From: Pyrenophora tritici-repentis
Taxonomy: Eukaryota > Ascomycota > Dothideomycetes > Pleosporales > Pleosporaceae
Length of the DNA: 64,000 bases
Direction: 5' to 3'
Assembly (NCBI RefSeq): GCF_003171515.1
Contig: NC_089393.1
Span: 186,001-250,000, forward strand
The translations under genes were made by a program, and so were the position numbers. Of this stretch, positions 21,810 to 33,903 are shown piece after piece (the first letter of the stretch is position 1; the number at the start of each line of letters is the position of its first letter). The notes below the pieces were generated by a model. It was not told the origin of the DNA, made no database searches, and saw nothing but the letters and a program-made list of their open reading frames with translations.

Positions 21810-24800
21810 CTTAAGCAGTAGGAAACCTTTTTCCAAATGTGCTTCGAGAGTTATCTCCCAGTGTTACAGGTGGCATACGTTTTGTTCTTTTTCAGCGGCA
21901 TTGGTGGTACAGTGAGCAAACTTTGTTTTAAATCACTATTCTTGATGAACAGTGGCTGGTGGTGGTTGTGATTCTGTTTACTCGCATTGGTGGCTTGGAT
22001 CTTTCCATTAAAAGTTTTGTCTTTTCTGGTGGCAGATCTGCTTCGATAACATGGCTCGGATTTCGGTTTGTCGACTTCCAGTCAGCCTGTCTCTACTGCA
22101 TTCACATATTTGTCTTTTTGTGTTGGACTTCGGTCAACTTCCCTTCATTCAAGATTAGGATATGTTAGGTATGACTGTAACGGCAGATTCATCACATGGA
22201 TAACACAGAATATAATTTCGGTGTCAAGTTCTATACATGGTGTCACACTTTACTAAGTGATGGGGGCGCATGTGAAAATTAACGAAAGACGCTACTCCCC
22301 CACTAGGCAACTCAAACAGACGCGATGCTAAGATTCCACTTGCAATACTCGCACTCATCATGTTTATCCCACCTCCGTCGAACAGCTCTCTTCCCTGGCA
22401 ACGACCACTGCCCCGAGCTTGTCTCAGGTGGCAAAGTCCAACCCTGACACTTTCCACCAAGTCAGTGTAACTATGCCTTTTCAGAAGCGCCGCTACACAA
22501 AACGCTCCTTCCGCATTGACTCGTGCCGAGTTTCTGCATATTCAACCTGACCTCTTCAGCCGTTGCTCACACGGAACGGGGAACACTAGCCGATGGGATG
22601 CCTGATCGATCGCTAACCCAGATCTGCCGGTGTGGAACCACTGGGCGTTTACCGGTACTTGCCGTGTATGTGGCTGGTTTTTGACGCAACCAAACGGATT
22701 CATGACACTCATTGATCACTACTACACGAGCTACGTTGCCGCCTTCAGTATCTTGCATTCGACTGGACCAAACAACAACGCCATGCGCGCGGAGTAACTG
22801 CATGATGCTTTGTGTAGTATTGAGGCAGTGGGGCAGCTGCCTGTCATGTCACATTCCTCCCTCTGCCGACAAACATGTGAGCAACGCCCGCGCGCTTATC
22901 CTACTCACACGGACAGTAGGTACAGTAGAACGTGTTGTTCTCACCAATCAATGCATTTGGTATCACACATTTCGTTCTCGCTTTGGCGGCAGGGTTATAG
23001 AGAAGCCGCACATCCGCCGGCAGTACTGCACACATGCAGCCACTTGATTCACACATCCGTGGAGACGATCAGATTGACCTGGAGCCATCTACAACGACTA
23101 GTCTCCGGCGGATACAGTGTGTACCCTTACAAGTGGCGTAGGGATTTGCCGCCGCGCGCTATCATCGCTTCGAATTACAACGTGGTCTTGCGTTAGCCTC
23201 TGAACCTAGCGGATGTCTGTTCAGTACCGGTATCTGCAGTGCTCGACTACCTACTTACTGCTGTCACTGCCTCGAGGTATCCACACATCTCGTATCGAAA
23301 AGTGGGCCAGTCCGTACTTTCTCGACTGGGTAATCCGTTCCTTTGGACTGTAGGTGCAAGGAAAGAGAAAGAATTAGACGACACAGGTCCGGCTGTTATG
23401 TCCGTCACCATGTCTTGCCTGCAGGTCAAGGTTATTGACTTCCCAGAGACTTGGGTTTACCAGATGACCCCCACATCAACTAAGCGCATGGAAAGACCGC
23501 AACCAATAACTCCTATTTCCTTCACCATCGTACCACGTTTTGTATGTGTATGGGTAGATAGTTGTGCTAGAGGCCAAGGTAGTTTGGGCCGTTTGTCGAT
23601 GGGACATGTCGCAGGCGATAAAGAGAAGCAAAATCGGTCCAAGAGTCGGAATATTCCTCCAGCCAACACTGTTGGCCAGGGATCGGTAAGGGTACATCAT
23701 TAACAGCTCAGTTTGGTAAGTAGAGCTGCAAGCCATGCCATGGGGAAGCGCAGGTGCGGTAGGATCCATGGCATCATTTGGGAGGATACGACGCCCAAAC
23801 GGCTTCGAGAGTATCTTGGACATTGACCAGGCTAGGCTGGGAATTAGATTGGAAGGATGCGGATGAGACATCAGCTCTTCGCATAACGACTAATAATATC
23901 GACATCGTGGGGCCTGCCAGAGCTCGTATAAAGGCGTGGTCTGTAGTTGGTGTGTGTGGGTCTTACAAAGTAGTAGTCAAGTTAAGTTAAGTTAGGGCGT
24001 CGTCGTACTCCGACGGGCGTCTGACTAGGTACTGAGCTGACGTAGATATAGTGGCCTTTGGTAATTATCAGACATAGGATTTATAGCAAACCTGAGGCGT
24101 GAAGGAGTTTCCGATGCAAAAGTTCTCAAGCTGCACGATGCATGTGCTTGTTTAGTAGCTCCATTGGGGTCTGGGATACTGCGGTTTAGGCATCCCGTAT
24201 TCGCAGACGCGTGCGGAGGACGGGCTCTAAAGTGCGGGCCGCAACGACTAAGTAGATCGTGTAGAGATTATGACGTGTGTAAACAATGGTGTCTCTTTGC
24301 AAATACTCAATTGTACGCGGCAGTATCAGTCACGAATGCGACTGCTGTATCAAACGTCACACGTAACGCAGCCTCAGTTTCGACGGTCGCGGTGCACAGC
24401 CACCATGGGAATCGGAAGTATTTCCGGCCTTTTCACGTGTCATAACAAGGTAGAATCTCACCCGTCTTTGTCATGGACACGAGGAGGAGGAGGTCAACTG
24501 TTTGTATTTCTCTGGCGATCTGCGGCATGTACTAGAAAAAGAAACTCTCATATCGAACTCAGGAATACACACAATTGATGTTTTGAAGCCATCTAGTCTT
24601 GTTCATTTCGGGGGCGTCGTCATCAGTGGCCCTATCGCGATTGATCCACACTTAGCGTCATTTGCATGCTCGCGCTCGAGATAATCTTCAAACTGACTAC
24701 GCAACGCAATTGCGCCCGCCCTTTGCCTACCGTGATTCCTCTTCCAGCGGTCCGCAGCAGCGACGACCCGGCATTCTCTAGTCGTGGCCACAACGGGCCC

Positions 24801-25045
24801 TTTTACCGTCCCCAACACGCCCATCTTACGACGTCACGCACAACACCTAGTCTCGCCCTAACGTCGCGCCCGAGGCGCTCTCAACCGCCAAACTGGACAG
24901 ACCACAGTCGCAATCACCGCCGCGGCATTCGCAGAGAGAAACCAAAGATATCAATTCGGTCAGGGCGCGCAGCTCTTCGATACGCATCTCGCAGGCAAGA
25001 GGGGAGGAGGAGGACAAGGAACACGCTGGCGGATACAAGCTCAAC
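21810..25045. other. Long gap (about 3.2 kb) with no supported gene
   Basis: I read both strands and found only short, overlapping open frames without domain motifs, signal peptides or plausible splice chains. No terminal repeats, transposase fragments or tRNA-like structure were recognised. It is of mixed base composition, unlike heavily RIP-mutated DNA. The last part is presumably the promoter of the mannosyltransferase gene. Confidence 0.45.
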
Positions 25046-26501
25046 ATGCTTGTGGGAAAAGGTTACTCGTGGAAGGCTGCCCAGGCACGGCTGCCGCCAT
25101 CACGTCAGATAATAAGCACGGTGCGGAATCCGAGGTTTATGGTGGGCTTGGGCCTATTCACAGCAATTGTGCTGCTATGGCGGTCAATGGGTTCGGCAGC
25201 GGGGGACTTGCAGAGGTACATCGGCTTTCCCATGTCTCCAATGGATGCGAATGCTTCCTCTTTTTCCATTGTGTGCAGCAATCCCTGACTAACCCATCTC
25301 AGATTCTACTGCTTCGGCCCCTCCAAACCCCCAATGCACATGTCGGCAAACGAGCGGGAAGAATGGCAAAACCATCTGAATACGCCAGTAATATTCAACC
25401 ATCACAAGCCAGTCGAAGTCAACGCCACCTTCATCGAGCACGTTGATCTCAACGGAATAAAGTCCACCCCGAACGCAGTCAAGAACAAGGAGCGCGTCCT
25501 GATTCTTACACCTCTCCGCGATGCCTCCTACTACATCGCCAAACACTTTGACCTCCTCACTCAACTCACATATCCGCACGAACTGATCGACCTGGCGTTC
25601 CTGGTGGGTGATACCACCGACGACACCATGGCAGCACTGGCAAAAGAGCTGGAGAGGGTGCAAAACAACCCCGACGTAGCGTTCCGGTCGACCATGATCG
25701 TGGAGAAAGATTTCGGTGTTACCCTATCCCAGAGTGTGGAAGACAGACACAGCTTCGAAGCTCAGGGCCCACGCAGAAAGGCAATGGGCAAGGCGAGAAA
25801 TTACCTGCTAGCAACGGCCTTGAAGCCAGACCACAGCTGGGTATACTGGAGAGACGTGGACATTGTCGATAGTCCATCCAAGATTATCGAGGACTTTGTT
25901 GCTCACGACCGGGATATTCTTGTTCCTAGTGAGTACCGCACGGAAACAGTTTACATGACAATGCTAATTAAGTGTAGACATCTGGTTTCACAGGTACAAG
26001 GAAGAAAACGGTAAAATGGTCGACATTGAAGGACGATGTAAGTCCCTCAGCCAAGACCGACCACAGACCGCCCACTAACACACCCCAGTTGACTACAACT
26101 CCTGGCAGGAATCCCCCGAAGGCCTCAAACTCGCCGCCTCTCTCGACAAAAACGTCGTCCTCGCAGAAGGTAATTTCCCCCCTCCTCCATCCCTCACTCC
26201 ATACTAATATATCCCAGGCTACAAACAAATGCCCACCAACCGCCGCTACATGGCCAAAATGGGCGACTGGCGCGCAGACAAGGACGAAGAAATACCCCTC
26301 GACGGCATCGGCGGCGTAAACATCATCGTCAAAGCTGACGTCCACCGCTCCGGTATCAACTTCCCGTGCTACGCATTCGAAAACCAGGCTGAGACGGAGG
26401 GTTTTGCCAAGATGGCGAGTCGTGCGGGTTATGGCGTTTATGGGTTGCCGAATTATGTGGTTTGGCATATTGATACTGATGAGAAGCCTGGGAATGCGTA
26501 G
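25046..26501 (+). CDS. mnn9: Mannan polymerase complex subunit Mnn9 (Anp1/Mnn9/Van1 glycosyltransferase)
   Basis: This Golgi alpha-1,6-mannosyltransferase extends the N-glycan outer chain as part of mannan polymerase complexes. Five exons (25046..25215, 25303..25928, 25978..26037, 26089..26169, 26218..26501) encode 406 residues. A short cytosolic N-terminus precedes a signal anchor around residues 31-46 (FMVGLGLFTAIVLLW), giving a type II membrane protein. The catalytic domain has VLILTPLRDA, LIDLAFLVGDTTDDT, HSFEAQGPRRKAMGKARNYL, the DxD metal site in YWRDVDIVDSP (about residue 243), IWFHRYK and the C-terminal GINFPCYAFENQAETEGF. These blocks match Mnn9 more closely than Van1 or Anp1, notably the terminal WHIDTDEKPGNA. 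All intron ends are GT-AG and phases agree. Confidence 0.95.
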
Positions 26502-27100
26502 TCTGTGGGAGGTGGATGTGGGGGGGGGGGGGTTTGGGGAGATGGGATGGAGGACAGGGATGCATATACCTTTTTTCATATGGTAAGGAGTTTTTTTTGT
26601 TTGGATGGGCCGGCGGGCGTATCTACTACTACAGTTGTACGGGATCGCTTTTTTTTTCGTGTTCTCTTTTGTCCTATCTGGGACGCTGCATTAGACGAGG
26701 AGTAGCTCAGCTTGTGTCTGTTTCTGCATCTTCTTCGTGTATGAGTGTAGGGAAACGGAAGAGAAGGTGGGTGGGGATGGATACAAGATTTTTTGGCAAT
26801 GGTTTCTCTGCATCTTTGGTCTACACTTCAGACGATGGTAAGTAACGCTGTTACATAAAGAAAAGATGTGTTGTGCGTATCCGCTGTCTTGCTTGATTAA
26901 ATGTACATGTATTCGGCTAACAATCTGGTGTGCAGATGTGCCTAGTGTCATCCTTAAAGGGTGGGATGATGAGACAGTCAGGAACAATGTGGAAGTCTTT
27001 CCTCCATATATCCAAGCCCGACCAGCTCTTCCATGCTTCATTCAGCCTTCTGTCAAGCCATGAAACACACAGTAGTATACGTTCTCCAAGCTCGCCAAGT
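26502..27100. other. Convergent intergenic region with a long G run
   Basis: Convergent 3' regions of mnn9 and the SPF45-like gene. A run of 13 or more G starts just before 26521 and several T runs follow within 150 nt. No gene is seen. Homopolymer lengths here may be unreliable. Confidence 0.5.
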
Positions 27101-28562
27101 CTAATGGTCGTAGACGCCGGCAAGGAACTTGCGCTCGTCGTAGTACTTTGCGCGGATCTTCCGCCCTCTGAACTCCCAGCCCTCGTCGAAGCGGTTGACG
27201 GCGTTCAAGGCAGACAGCACTGAACTGAACTGAATGTAGACGGCGCCATCCTTGCTGCTCTCGTCCAGCTGCACCTTTGTGACCGGTCCGAACTGCAATG
27301 CTGTTAGTAAATGCCATTCAAACATACAAAATAAACTTACCTTGTTGCCGAAGGCCTCGCCCATCTCTTGGCGGATACCACCATCGTTGCGGTCGGCGTT
27401 GGCGGTCCAATCCACACCATCGACGCAACCCCATGCAACCACGACGCTAGACTCTTCACCGAACTTGCCAGGCTCGTCCTTCTGGGCTCGCTCACCACCG
27501 CGCACATCCCAGACTTGCTGGGCCTTGACCTTGCCGTTGTCATCGTCGAAGATGGTTCCACCCTGGGGCGCCTTGCGCATCTTGACTTCCAAGTGCTGGA
27601 TGACACCGTCGTTGTTCTTTCCAAGGCCTTGACCTTTCTTGTAACCCATCTTCTCCATCATCTTCTCTGCCTTGCTGAGGGTCTTGACACGCTTGGCTGG
27701 GCGTTCATCTTCCATAGGCTCGGCACCGCCGCCCTGCATCTGCAAGGCGGGGCGTTCGTAATGGACCGGGGGCCCGGAGATGGTTGCACCCGCATAGAGG
27801 ACGGGAGGGGCCGAAATAGTCGCACCCTGGTAAGCTGGTGGTGGAGGCGGAGGCGGAGGCGGAGGCGCTTGAGAGTGCGGAGGCTCAAGCGCAACTGGCT
27901 TTGAGCTGTCCGAAGACAGCGGGCGGGGGCTGTTCGAGGCGTCGCTGTCGTCGCGAGACCTCTGTTGTTCACTAGCTCCACGCAGGAAGGCGCTGAAAGC
28001 TTCCTTCTTGCGCCGGTAGCCTCCGCTAGCCCTGTAAGCAGCCAAGTTGGAGGGAGTGCTCGGCTTGTGTGGTGCTTGTGGGTTCCACTGTCCGTATTGT
28101 CTGGTAAACTTCTTCTGCTCCTTCTTGCGCTGCTTCTCCTCATAGTTGCGCTGTCTGCGCTCTTCTATGATGGCAGCATCATCATCTGCAGTACTCAGGT
28201 AGTACTCGATGCCATGTTGTTGGGTGGCTGGACCAGCACCAGACGAAAACAGCGGACGGGCTGCAGGCATTACGCCCTTGTTGATCATGTTACCGGGCTT
28301 CTTTGTCTGGTTCTTGGCCTGGGGACGCTTGATGGCGTGTGGATTATGAAAGGCTACAAAATCAGATAAGTCATAATCCTATACGTGTTATGGAGTTTTA
28401 CTAGTAGGTACCAGGTGTGATCTTTTGCTGCTGGGCTTTGACCTGCTCCTCCGTGTACTTGACGGGCGCAGCCGAGATGGTGGCTCCAGCATACGGGTTG
28501 GGGAGCATTGAGCCATATGGGTTGGGCAGGCCCTGCCCCTTCTGCGGCTGCTGGCCAGCCAT
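27101..28562 (-). CDS. Splicing factor SPF45/RBM17-like, G-patch and RRM protein
   Basis: This is a probable nuclear pre-mRNA splicing factor. Three exons on the minus strand (28562..28412, 28353..27341, 27292..27101) encode 451 residues. The 48-nt second intron is a multiple of three and stays open, so it is easily mistaken for coding sequence. The N-terminus has the SPF45-type NPYAGATISAAPVKY motif. A central region has FTRQYGQWNPQ, a basic SGGYRRKKEAF and a nine-Pro run. The G-patch (KMMEKMGYKKGQGLGKNNDG) lies near residues 283-305, and a C-terminal RRM/UHM domain occupies about 365-451 (DGAVYIQFSSVLSALNAV, GRKIRAKYYDERKF). The GATIS motif occurs three times (see findings). It is divergently placed to the acyl-CoA synthetase gene. 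Confidence 0.9.
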
Positions 28563-29090
28563 GATATCGGTGCAGGTAAGCGCGACCGTCTACAATGGCG
28601 ACTGCTGCGCCGAGCGCTGCGCACGATGGCGGTAAGATCTGTCTTCAAGAAATAGATTAGCAACTACTCCAGGTTGACCCAAGACGTCAGATCGCGTGGC
28701 GGTTCGAGGCAATGGCAAAGCGGCGAAGTGGGGTGATTGTTGTGATTGTGGTGTAGTGGCAGGCACGATCTTGAACTTAGCAGTTGCTCAAGTCCGTGCA
28801 CGCATAAGGCGGCGCTAACCTCCACACTAAGACATTAGCTGCATTACGTATGCATCATGCAGGCACGCTGCCTCTTGGCCGTCGGATGCTCCTCTGTCTC
28901 CGATAACAGTCATCTCACATATCATCTCCCATATCACTATCTCTAGACACTTCTGAGCTGGCTCTGGTGTTGGGATTACACTGATAGACATTTATTCGCG
29001 CGTCATAGAATCATCATCGAGGTACCATTATATATGCGCCCCCATCTCCAAACATAGCTCTGATCGTGAATGCCAGATTAATCACTCATC
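28563..29090. promoter_or_regulatory. Divergent promoter region, SPF45-like / acyl-CoA synthetase
   Basis: This 528-nt region separates divergent start codons. A TATA-like sequence (attatatatg) at about 29027-29036 sits about 60 nt before the acyl-CoA synthetase ATG. Confidence 0.5.
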
Positions 29091-30744
29091 ATGTCTCCCA
29101 CCACTCTAGAACACGCCTTCTCAAAGGACTCGTCATCGACCGCCATCATCGTGCCCGGTAGCCCTGCCCTGACAGTCTCGTACAAGAAGCTGGCCGTGGA
29201 TGTCAAGTCATTCCAGCAAAAGTTGGCTAAAGTCGGCGTATCTGCCGAGGCAGCTGTGTCGATTGCGCTGCCCAATACCTACGAGTTCATCGTCTCTTTC
29301 ATCGCTGCATCATGGCAAAGGGCCATTGCCGCACCCCTGAACCCGGCGTACAAACAATCCGAGTTTGAATTCTACATCGACGACCTAAGCTCGGCAATTG
29401 CTCTGGTACCCAAAGGCGCCTTTGCGCAAGATGCAGCTGCCGTCCGCGCAGCGAGGAAATACAATGCCGCCATCGCGGAATGTTACTACAATGGCAGCGA
29501 GGTCGTTCTCGACGTCAAGGAAACTGGAAAGCTCGCGGGTAAATCTGCACCAGTCTTGTCTGCGCAGCCGGATGATGTCGCCCTCGTGCTACACACCAGT
29601 GGCACCACCGGACGACCAAAGGCGGTGCCGCTTACCCATCGCAATCTGTTGCGTACCATGAAGAACATTCAAGGTACTTATGAGCTTACGGCCAAGGACC
29701 GCACGATGCTGGTCATGCCTCTGTTCCACGTCCATGGCCTGCTTGCCGGATTCCTCGCACCCTTGGCATCTGGAGGTTCCGTCGTCGTGCCTCCCAAGTT
29801 CTCTGCTTCTGTCTTCTGGAAGGACTTCAATGAGCACAAAGCGAACTGGTACACGGCTGTCCCTACTATTCACCAGATCTTGTTGAGAAGCCCTCTCCCA
29901 AGCCCAATGCCCAAGATTCGATTTATCCGGTCGTGCTCGAGCCCTCTGTCCCCCAAAACGTTCTATGAGCTCGAAAAGGCATTCGGCGCGCCGGTATTGG
30001 AGGCTTATGCAATGACCGAAGCTGCGCATCAGATGACGAGTAATCCTCTTCCGCCACACCAGCGTAAGCCTGGTAGCGTGGGAGTCGGCCAAGGCGTTGA
30101 AGTCAAGATCCTTGACGAAGCTGGCAACGAGGTAGCCCAGGGCAAAGAGGCTGAGATATGTATCAAGGGTGAAAACGTCACCAACGGCTATCTCAACAAC
30201 CCCGCAGCGAATGCCTCGTCTTTTACAAAGGATGGCTTCTTCCGCACTGGAGACCAAGGCAAGGTGGACTCCGAGGGTTATGTTATCATCACTGGCCGTA
30301 TCAAAGAATTGATCAACAAGGGTGGTGAAAAGATTAGTCCCATCGAACTGGACAACGTCATCGCACAGCACCCTGCAGTTTCGGAAGCTGTGAGTTTCGC
30401 CATCGAGGATGAGATGTATGGTCAGGATGTTGGGCTTGCGGTCGTGATCAAGGAAGGCCAAGCATTGACTACAGGCGAGCTGAAGACGTGGCTTACAGAC
30501 CACGTTGCTAAATTCAAGCTACCCAAGCAGGTATTGCGACGCCCGATCAAATATCACGACGTGAGCCACAGACTAACATTGCACAGATTTTCTTCACCGA
30601 TATCATGTACGTGAACATTAACATTGCAGCTGAAACTTGCACTAACCGCCCACTTCTAGGCCCAAGACTGCAACAGGGAAGATTCAGCGACGTCTGGTTG
30701 CTGAAGCGATGCTCAAACAAGAACAGCCCAAGGCCAAGCTATAG
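29091..30744 (+). CDS. Peroxisomal acyl-CoA/oxalyl-CoA synthetase-like AMP-binding enzyme (Pcs60 type)
   Basis: This is an ATP-dependent adenylate-forming CoA ligase. Three exons (29091..30530, 30587..30606, 30660..30744) encode 514 residues; the middle exon is only 20 nt. The P-loop-like A3 motif LHTSGTTGRPKAVPLTH lies near residue 167, the A5 region at YAMTEAAHQM, the A7 motif FFRTGDQG, the A8 hinge ITGRIKELINKGGEKISP, and the A10 catalytic lysine is in PKTATGKIQR (Lys494). The C-terminus AKL is a good peroxisomal targeting signal 1. Order and motifs resemble yeast Pcs60/Fat2, which acts on oxalate, and plant 4-coumarate-type ligases. The substrate cannot be read from sequence alone. Confidence 0.92.
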
Positions 30745-31753
30745 GTACCTATACGGCGCAGTAAGAGCAGTTTTGTTCCTCTCGACGGATCAGAATGCAC
30801 CAAAGGCAGTGCGAGCCTTTTCGCAGGCAAGAAAATTACATATCTGTATTAGAATATTGTATACCATACTCCGTTACCGCACTCGGACGGTCGACAGAGC
30901 CCCGCGTAGACTGTGTAACTATGTGGTAGTACGGATAGATTGGATAGCGAAAAAGTCCAGTATTTTCTTCAGCTTCCTACTCTTTCGGATGAACTTTTCT
31001 TTACCAAAGTTGCCCTTGCGTTATGCGGGGGCCAAAATCTGTTAAACATGACCAGTTGTGGTATGGCTGTAGTTTGACAAGGCTGACCTGAACAGAACTG
31101 TGCCTCTCACATGCCGCAGGCCCATCTTCGGCCATTCCAAACGCCTCAACATGATTCCTTCGAAATATGTAATGCGCTGTTCTTTTCGTCTCACATGATA
31201 GCAGACGAAATGAAGTCGCTCTCATAGGCACATTCTGCGCAGAGGGCCGATTGGAGCGGGACGCGGAGGCTGAGTCCACGTCGTCTTTGGCCCCATATGC
31301 TGTGCCTCTCGAATTTGTTTGCTGATCGAATATCGTGACTGATGCAAGTTTTTGAAACAGGCTGCACTGCCCCTGTCACTACATATAGTCACGCTTCAGT
31401 TTGCAGTTTGTGCATTCGTCCAGACCACTTCTTCACCAGTATGCCGTCATGTAGCTATTTTAAAGAATGCCGGCAGATCGACCAAGTGCGTATGCTCCAT
31501 TAAATCTCCTTTTCATTCTACCGCGGAGCCCTGTAAACATGCCTCATTCGGCATTTCGCCGGCATCACCCCCGTCCGTCATGTCTCAGAATATACACCCA
31601 GGGATTGTCATCTTCATGCGATCGACCCCGCAGCAATTAAAGGCTACACAAAACTTGACAGCCTGCCATATTTCAACGGCCAGCACTTCGACAAGTCGCT
31701 CCTCCGCAACAACTACCGCTACCATTATTACAATCGACCTAATTCCTCCTAAT
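30745..31753. other. Intergenic / 5' region
   Basis: About 1 kb between the acyl-CoA synthetase and the next gene. The frame of the next gene is open from 31352, but the sequence before 31754 has low protein-like character, so I treat it as leader. No other gene seen. Confidence 0.4.
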
Positions 31754-33256
31754 ATGTCTTCCAACGTACCTATGGGGTACGCTAGTACTAGCGGCTCTAC
31801 TACTCCTAACTCTACGCGATCGTCTTTTAGTTACAACTCTAATACCTCTAATACCTCTACATCCTCATCGCCTCCCGTGCTAAGACCTAAAAGATCGAGC
31901 CTGAAGCCCAGTCTCAAATCTTCAGAATCAGTACCTACTCTCAACAGACGATCATCACCAGCTACAGTGCGCTTTGCGGAGCCAGAGCCGCTACCAAAGT
32001 CACATACATGGCCCAGAGCGAGGCCGAGGACTCTACAGCTACCGGAACCTTTGATCAACAGAATACCAAGTTCTCCAATGAAGGCCCAACATGAAGATGG
32101 CCCTTCTTTCGCGAGTCCAGCTGCAAGCTTGACGAAGCAAGCCGAAAACCTTACACCATCCGCAGTACAGCGTCCAGTTTCGCTCCCCACTCCCCCAACT
32201 GGGACATTTCGACCATTGAGGAAATGCATGAGCAGACAGACGATGGTCCCGGCATCTCCCCAAGAGCCCGATCCAAGATGGGCGGGCATTCCACTGCCGG
32301 CTCACTACACGCCACCAACCCAGTCCCTAAAGTCTCGGGCGTCGTTCCAGTCCACGATATCCACATTTTCCCAGCTCTCCATTCAGTCAGCCCCAGCAGT
32401 TCTAGAGACACCGGCAGCTCCACAGGGCCAATACAACCCTCTCGAGCACTACATACCCTGTCTCCACCTCTCGTGCAAATCGCACTACTCACCCGCACAC
32501 CTTGGACCGCACTACTACCTCCCCCAAGGCCCCTACGCTCTCTCCCGCCTCCACGGCTACTGCCCGCGCCACGCCTCCCAAGAGCTGCGAGAAGCAACCC
32601 TCCAATGCAAGCGCTCGTACGAGCTCCTCCGCCAGAACGCCGGCCGCAAAACCCTCAACGCCGTGGCCGCGGAATTCGAAGACGCAAAAGCCGTCTTCCG
32701 AGACGCGCGCACGGTCAAAGACGCCAGACTTGTCCGCATCCAAAAGAGGCGCGTGCTCGGCGCTCCGGTGCTGCTTGCGGAAAAGACAAACGACGCAAGG
32801 GAGGAGGCGTGGGATTGGCGGTACACGAATCGCCCTTGCACTACGTCTTCTTGTAATGAGTACTACACGCCTTACTCTAACCACCTTTACGCTTTCTACC
32901 GCACACCGCTTGCACAGACGTCGTCGCTGTTTCCCCAACAGATCTTTTGCCCGACGTGTGCGCAGGCAGAGGCGGAAGGCTTCGAGCAGAAGGTTAAGGA
33001 GAAGTGGGGAAGTAGGTGTGGGTGGGATGAGCGCGAGTGGGCGGAGTGGTATGGGAATGCGAGGAGCGATAGGGATATGGAATTGGGGTTTTGGTTGAAG
33101 GCACAGGAGAGGGTGGTTAGGGAGAAGGGACCCGCGAGGTGGGTTAGTAGGTTAGAGGATGATTATGGGGTTGCTGTTGATGCAGTGGCGGAGGCGCATA
33201 ATAGGTCGAGGAAGGGGGGTATCTTTTCCAGGCTGTTTGCTAGTATGGTGGTTTGA
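31754..33256 (+). CDS. Hypothetical protein with Cys/His-rich C-terminal half
   Basis: The protein is about 500 residues if the Met in NMSSNVPMGYAS (31754) is the start; an in-frame Met at 31352 would give 634. The N-terminal 200 residues are Ser/Thr/Pro-rich and disordered (for example SNTSNTSTSSSPP, KRSSLKPSLKSSESVP). From about residue 240 the sequence becomes ordered, with spaced Cys/His pairs: PCLHLSCKSHYSP, HGYCPRH, PCTTSSCNEYY and FCPTCAQAEAEGF, which may bind zinc. A long basic helix (RKTLNAVAAEFEDAKAV) separates them and WDEREWAEWYGNARSDRDME follows. I do not know a named family. Such proteins are seen as conserved hypotheticals in Dothideomycetes, which is memory rather than a search. 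The continuous frame and the residue pattern support a real gene. Confidence 0.75.
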   Translation: MSSNVPMGYASTSGSTTPNSTRSSFSYNSNTSNTSTSSSPPVLRPKRSSLKPSLKSSESVPTLNRRSSPATVRFAEPEPLPKSHTWPRARPRTLQLPEPLINRIPSSPMKAQHEDGPSFASPAASLTKQAENLTPSAVQRPVSLPTPPTGTFRPLRKCMSRQTMVPASPQEPDPRWAGIPLPAHYTPPTQSLKSRASFQSTISTFSQLSIQSAPAVLETPAAPQGQYNPLEHYIPCLHLSCKSHYSPAHLGPHYYLPQGPYALSRLHGYCPRHASQELREATLQCKRSYELLRQNAGRKTLNAVAAEFEDAKAVFRDARTVKDARLVRIQKRRVLGAPVLLAEKTNDAREEAWDWRYTNRPCTTSSCNEYYTPYSNHLYAFYRTPLAQTSSLFPQQIFCPTCAQAEAEGFEQKVKEKWGSRCGWDEREWAEWYGNARSDRDMELGFWLKAQERVVREKGPARWVSRLEDDYGVAVDAVAEAHNRSRKGGIFSRLFASMVV

Positions 33257-33903
33257 TGGGGGAGTGATAATTTGTAATGTTCCCTTTGGGGTATGTGACG
33301 ACGCTTATGATGGGTGGTATAGAGGATGTTTAGATTTATGGGACTTTTAGATGGTATTGCATATTTTTCTCTACATGGCGTTTTTCTTTGCATGTGACCT
33401 GCATGCTTTTGTAGGAGCGAGCGTGTGAAGCTCGGCACGTGTTCCTCCCGAAAGGTCAGACAACATGCCCGACAAGCTCACCAAAGTAAAGTTCTCTGCA
33501 CATTTTCTTCTAATAGAATTAGCAAACATACTCAGAGGGCTTGCTGGATGAAAAGACATGTTTCAGTGGATCAAGTGGTTGGCGGTGCTGACATTCAAGG
33601 CTAGCGAGGTGACAGTACCATAGTTGAGCCTGGAAATTAAGGCTTGCTGCCTGCGCTCTCCAAAGAAACGACCAAGACAACAAGGTCGTCACTTCCAATT
33701 CGCAAAGTCTGAATCACGGTTCTGACAGCGCTGCTGGAAAGAGCATTCGTATATAAAATGGTTTTACCCAAACCTCCCATTCTCTTCTTCTCATCCAGCA
33801 GCGTCTTACTTCACTCTTTGCAAGCGCCATCAAGCCAACTTCACTGCTTCTCATCTCAAGATATTATTGTTCCATCGTGCATCCAAACAAGAAAGCCAGC
33901 GCA
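33257..33903. promoter_or_regulatory. Intergenic with TATA-like box before the small acidic protein gene
   Basis: A TATA-like sequence (atataaaatgg) at 33751-33761 lies about 145 nt before the next start codon and is followed by a C/T-rich leader. No other gene is seen. Confidence 0.5.

Noticed and set aside
26515..26535. Run of 13 or more G after mnn9
   Set aside because: Simple homopolymer in a 3' region; only notable as a place where base counts may be unreliable.
29589..30503. 304-codon open frame antisense to the acyl-CoA synthetase
   Set aside because: It mirrors the codon structure of a well-supported gene and has no motif of its own; a shadow of GC-biased coding sequence.
32224..33098. 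Two overlapping Arg/Pro/Ser-rich plus-strand frames of about 200 codons
   Set aside because: They overlap the Cys-rich unknown gene in another frame and have low-complexity composition without a start context.
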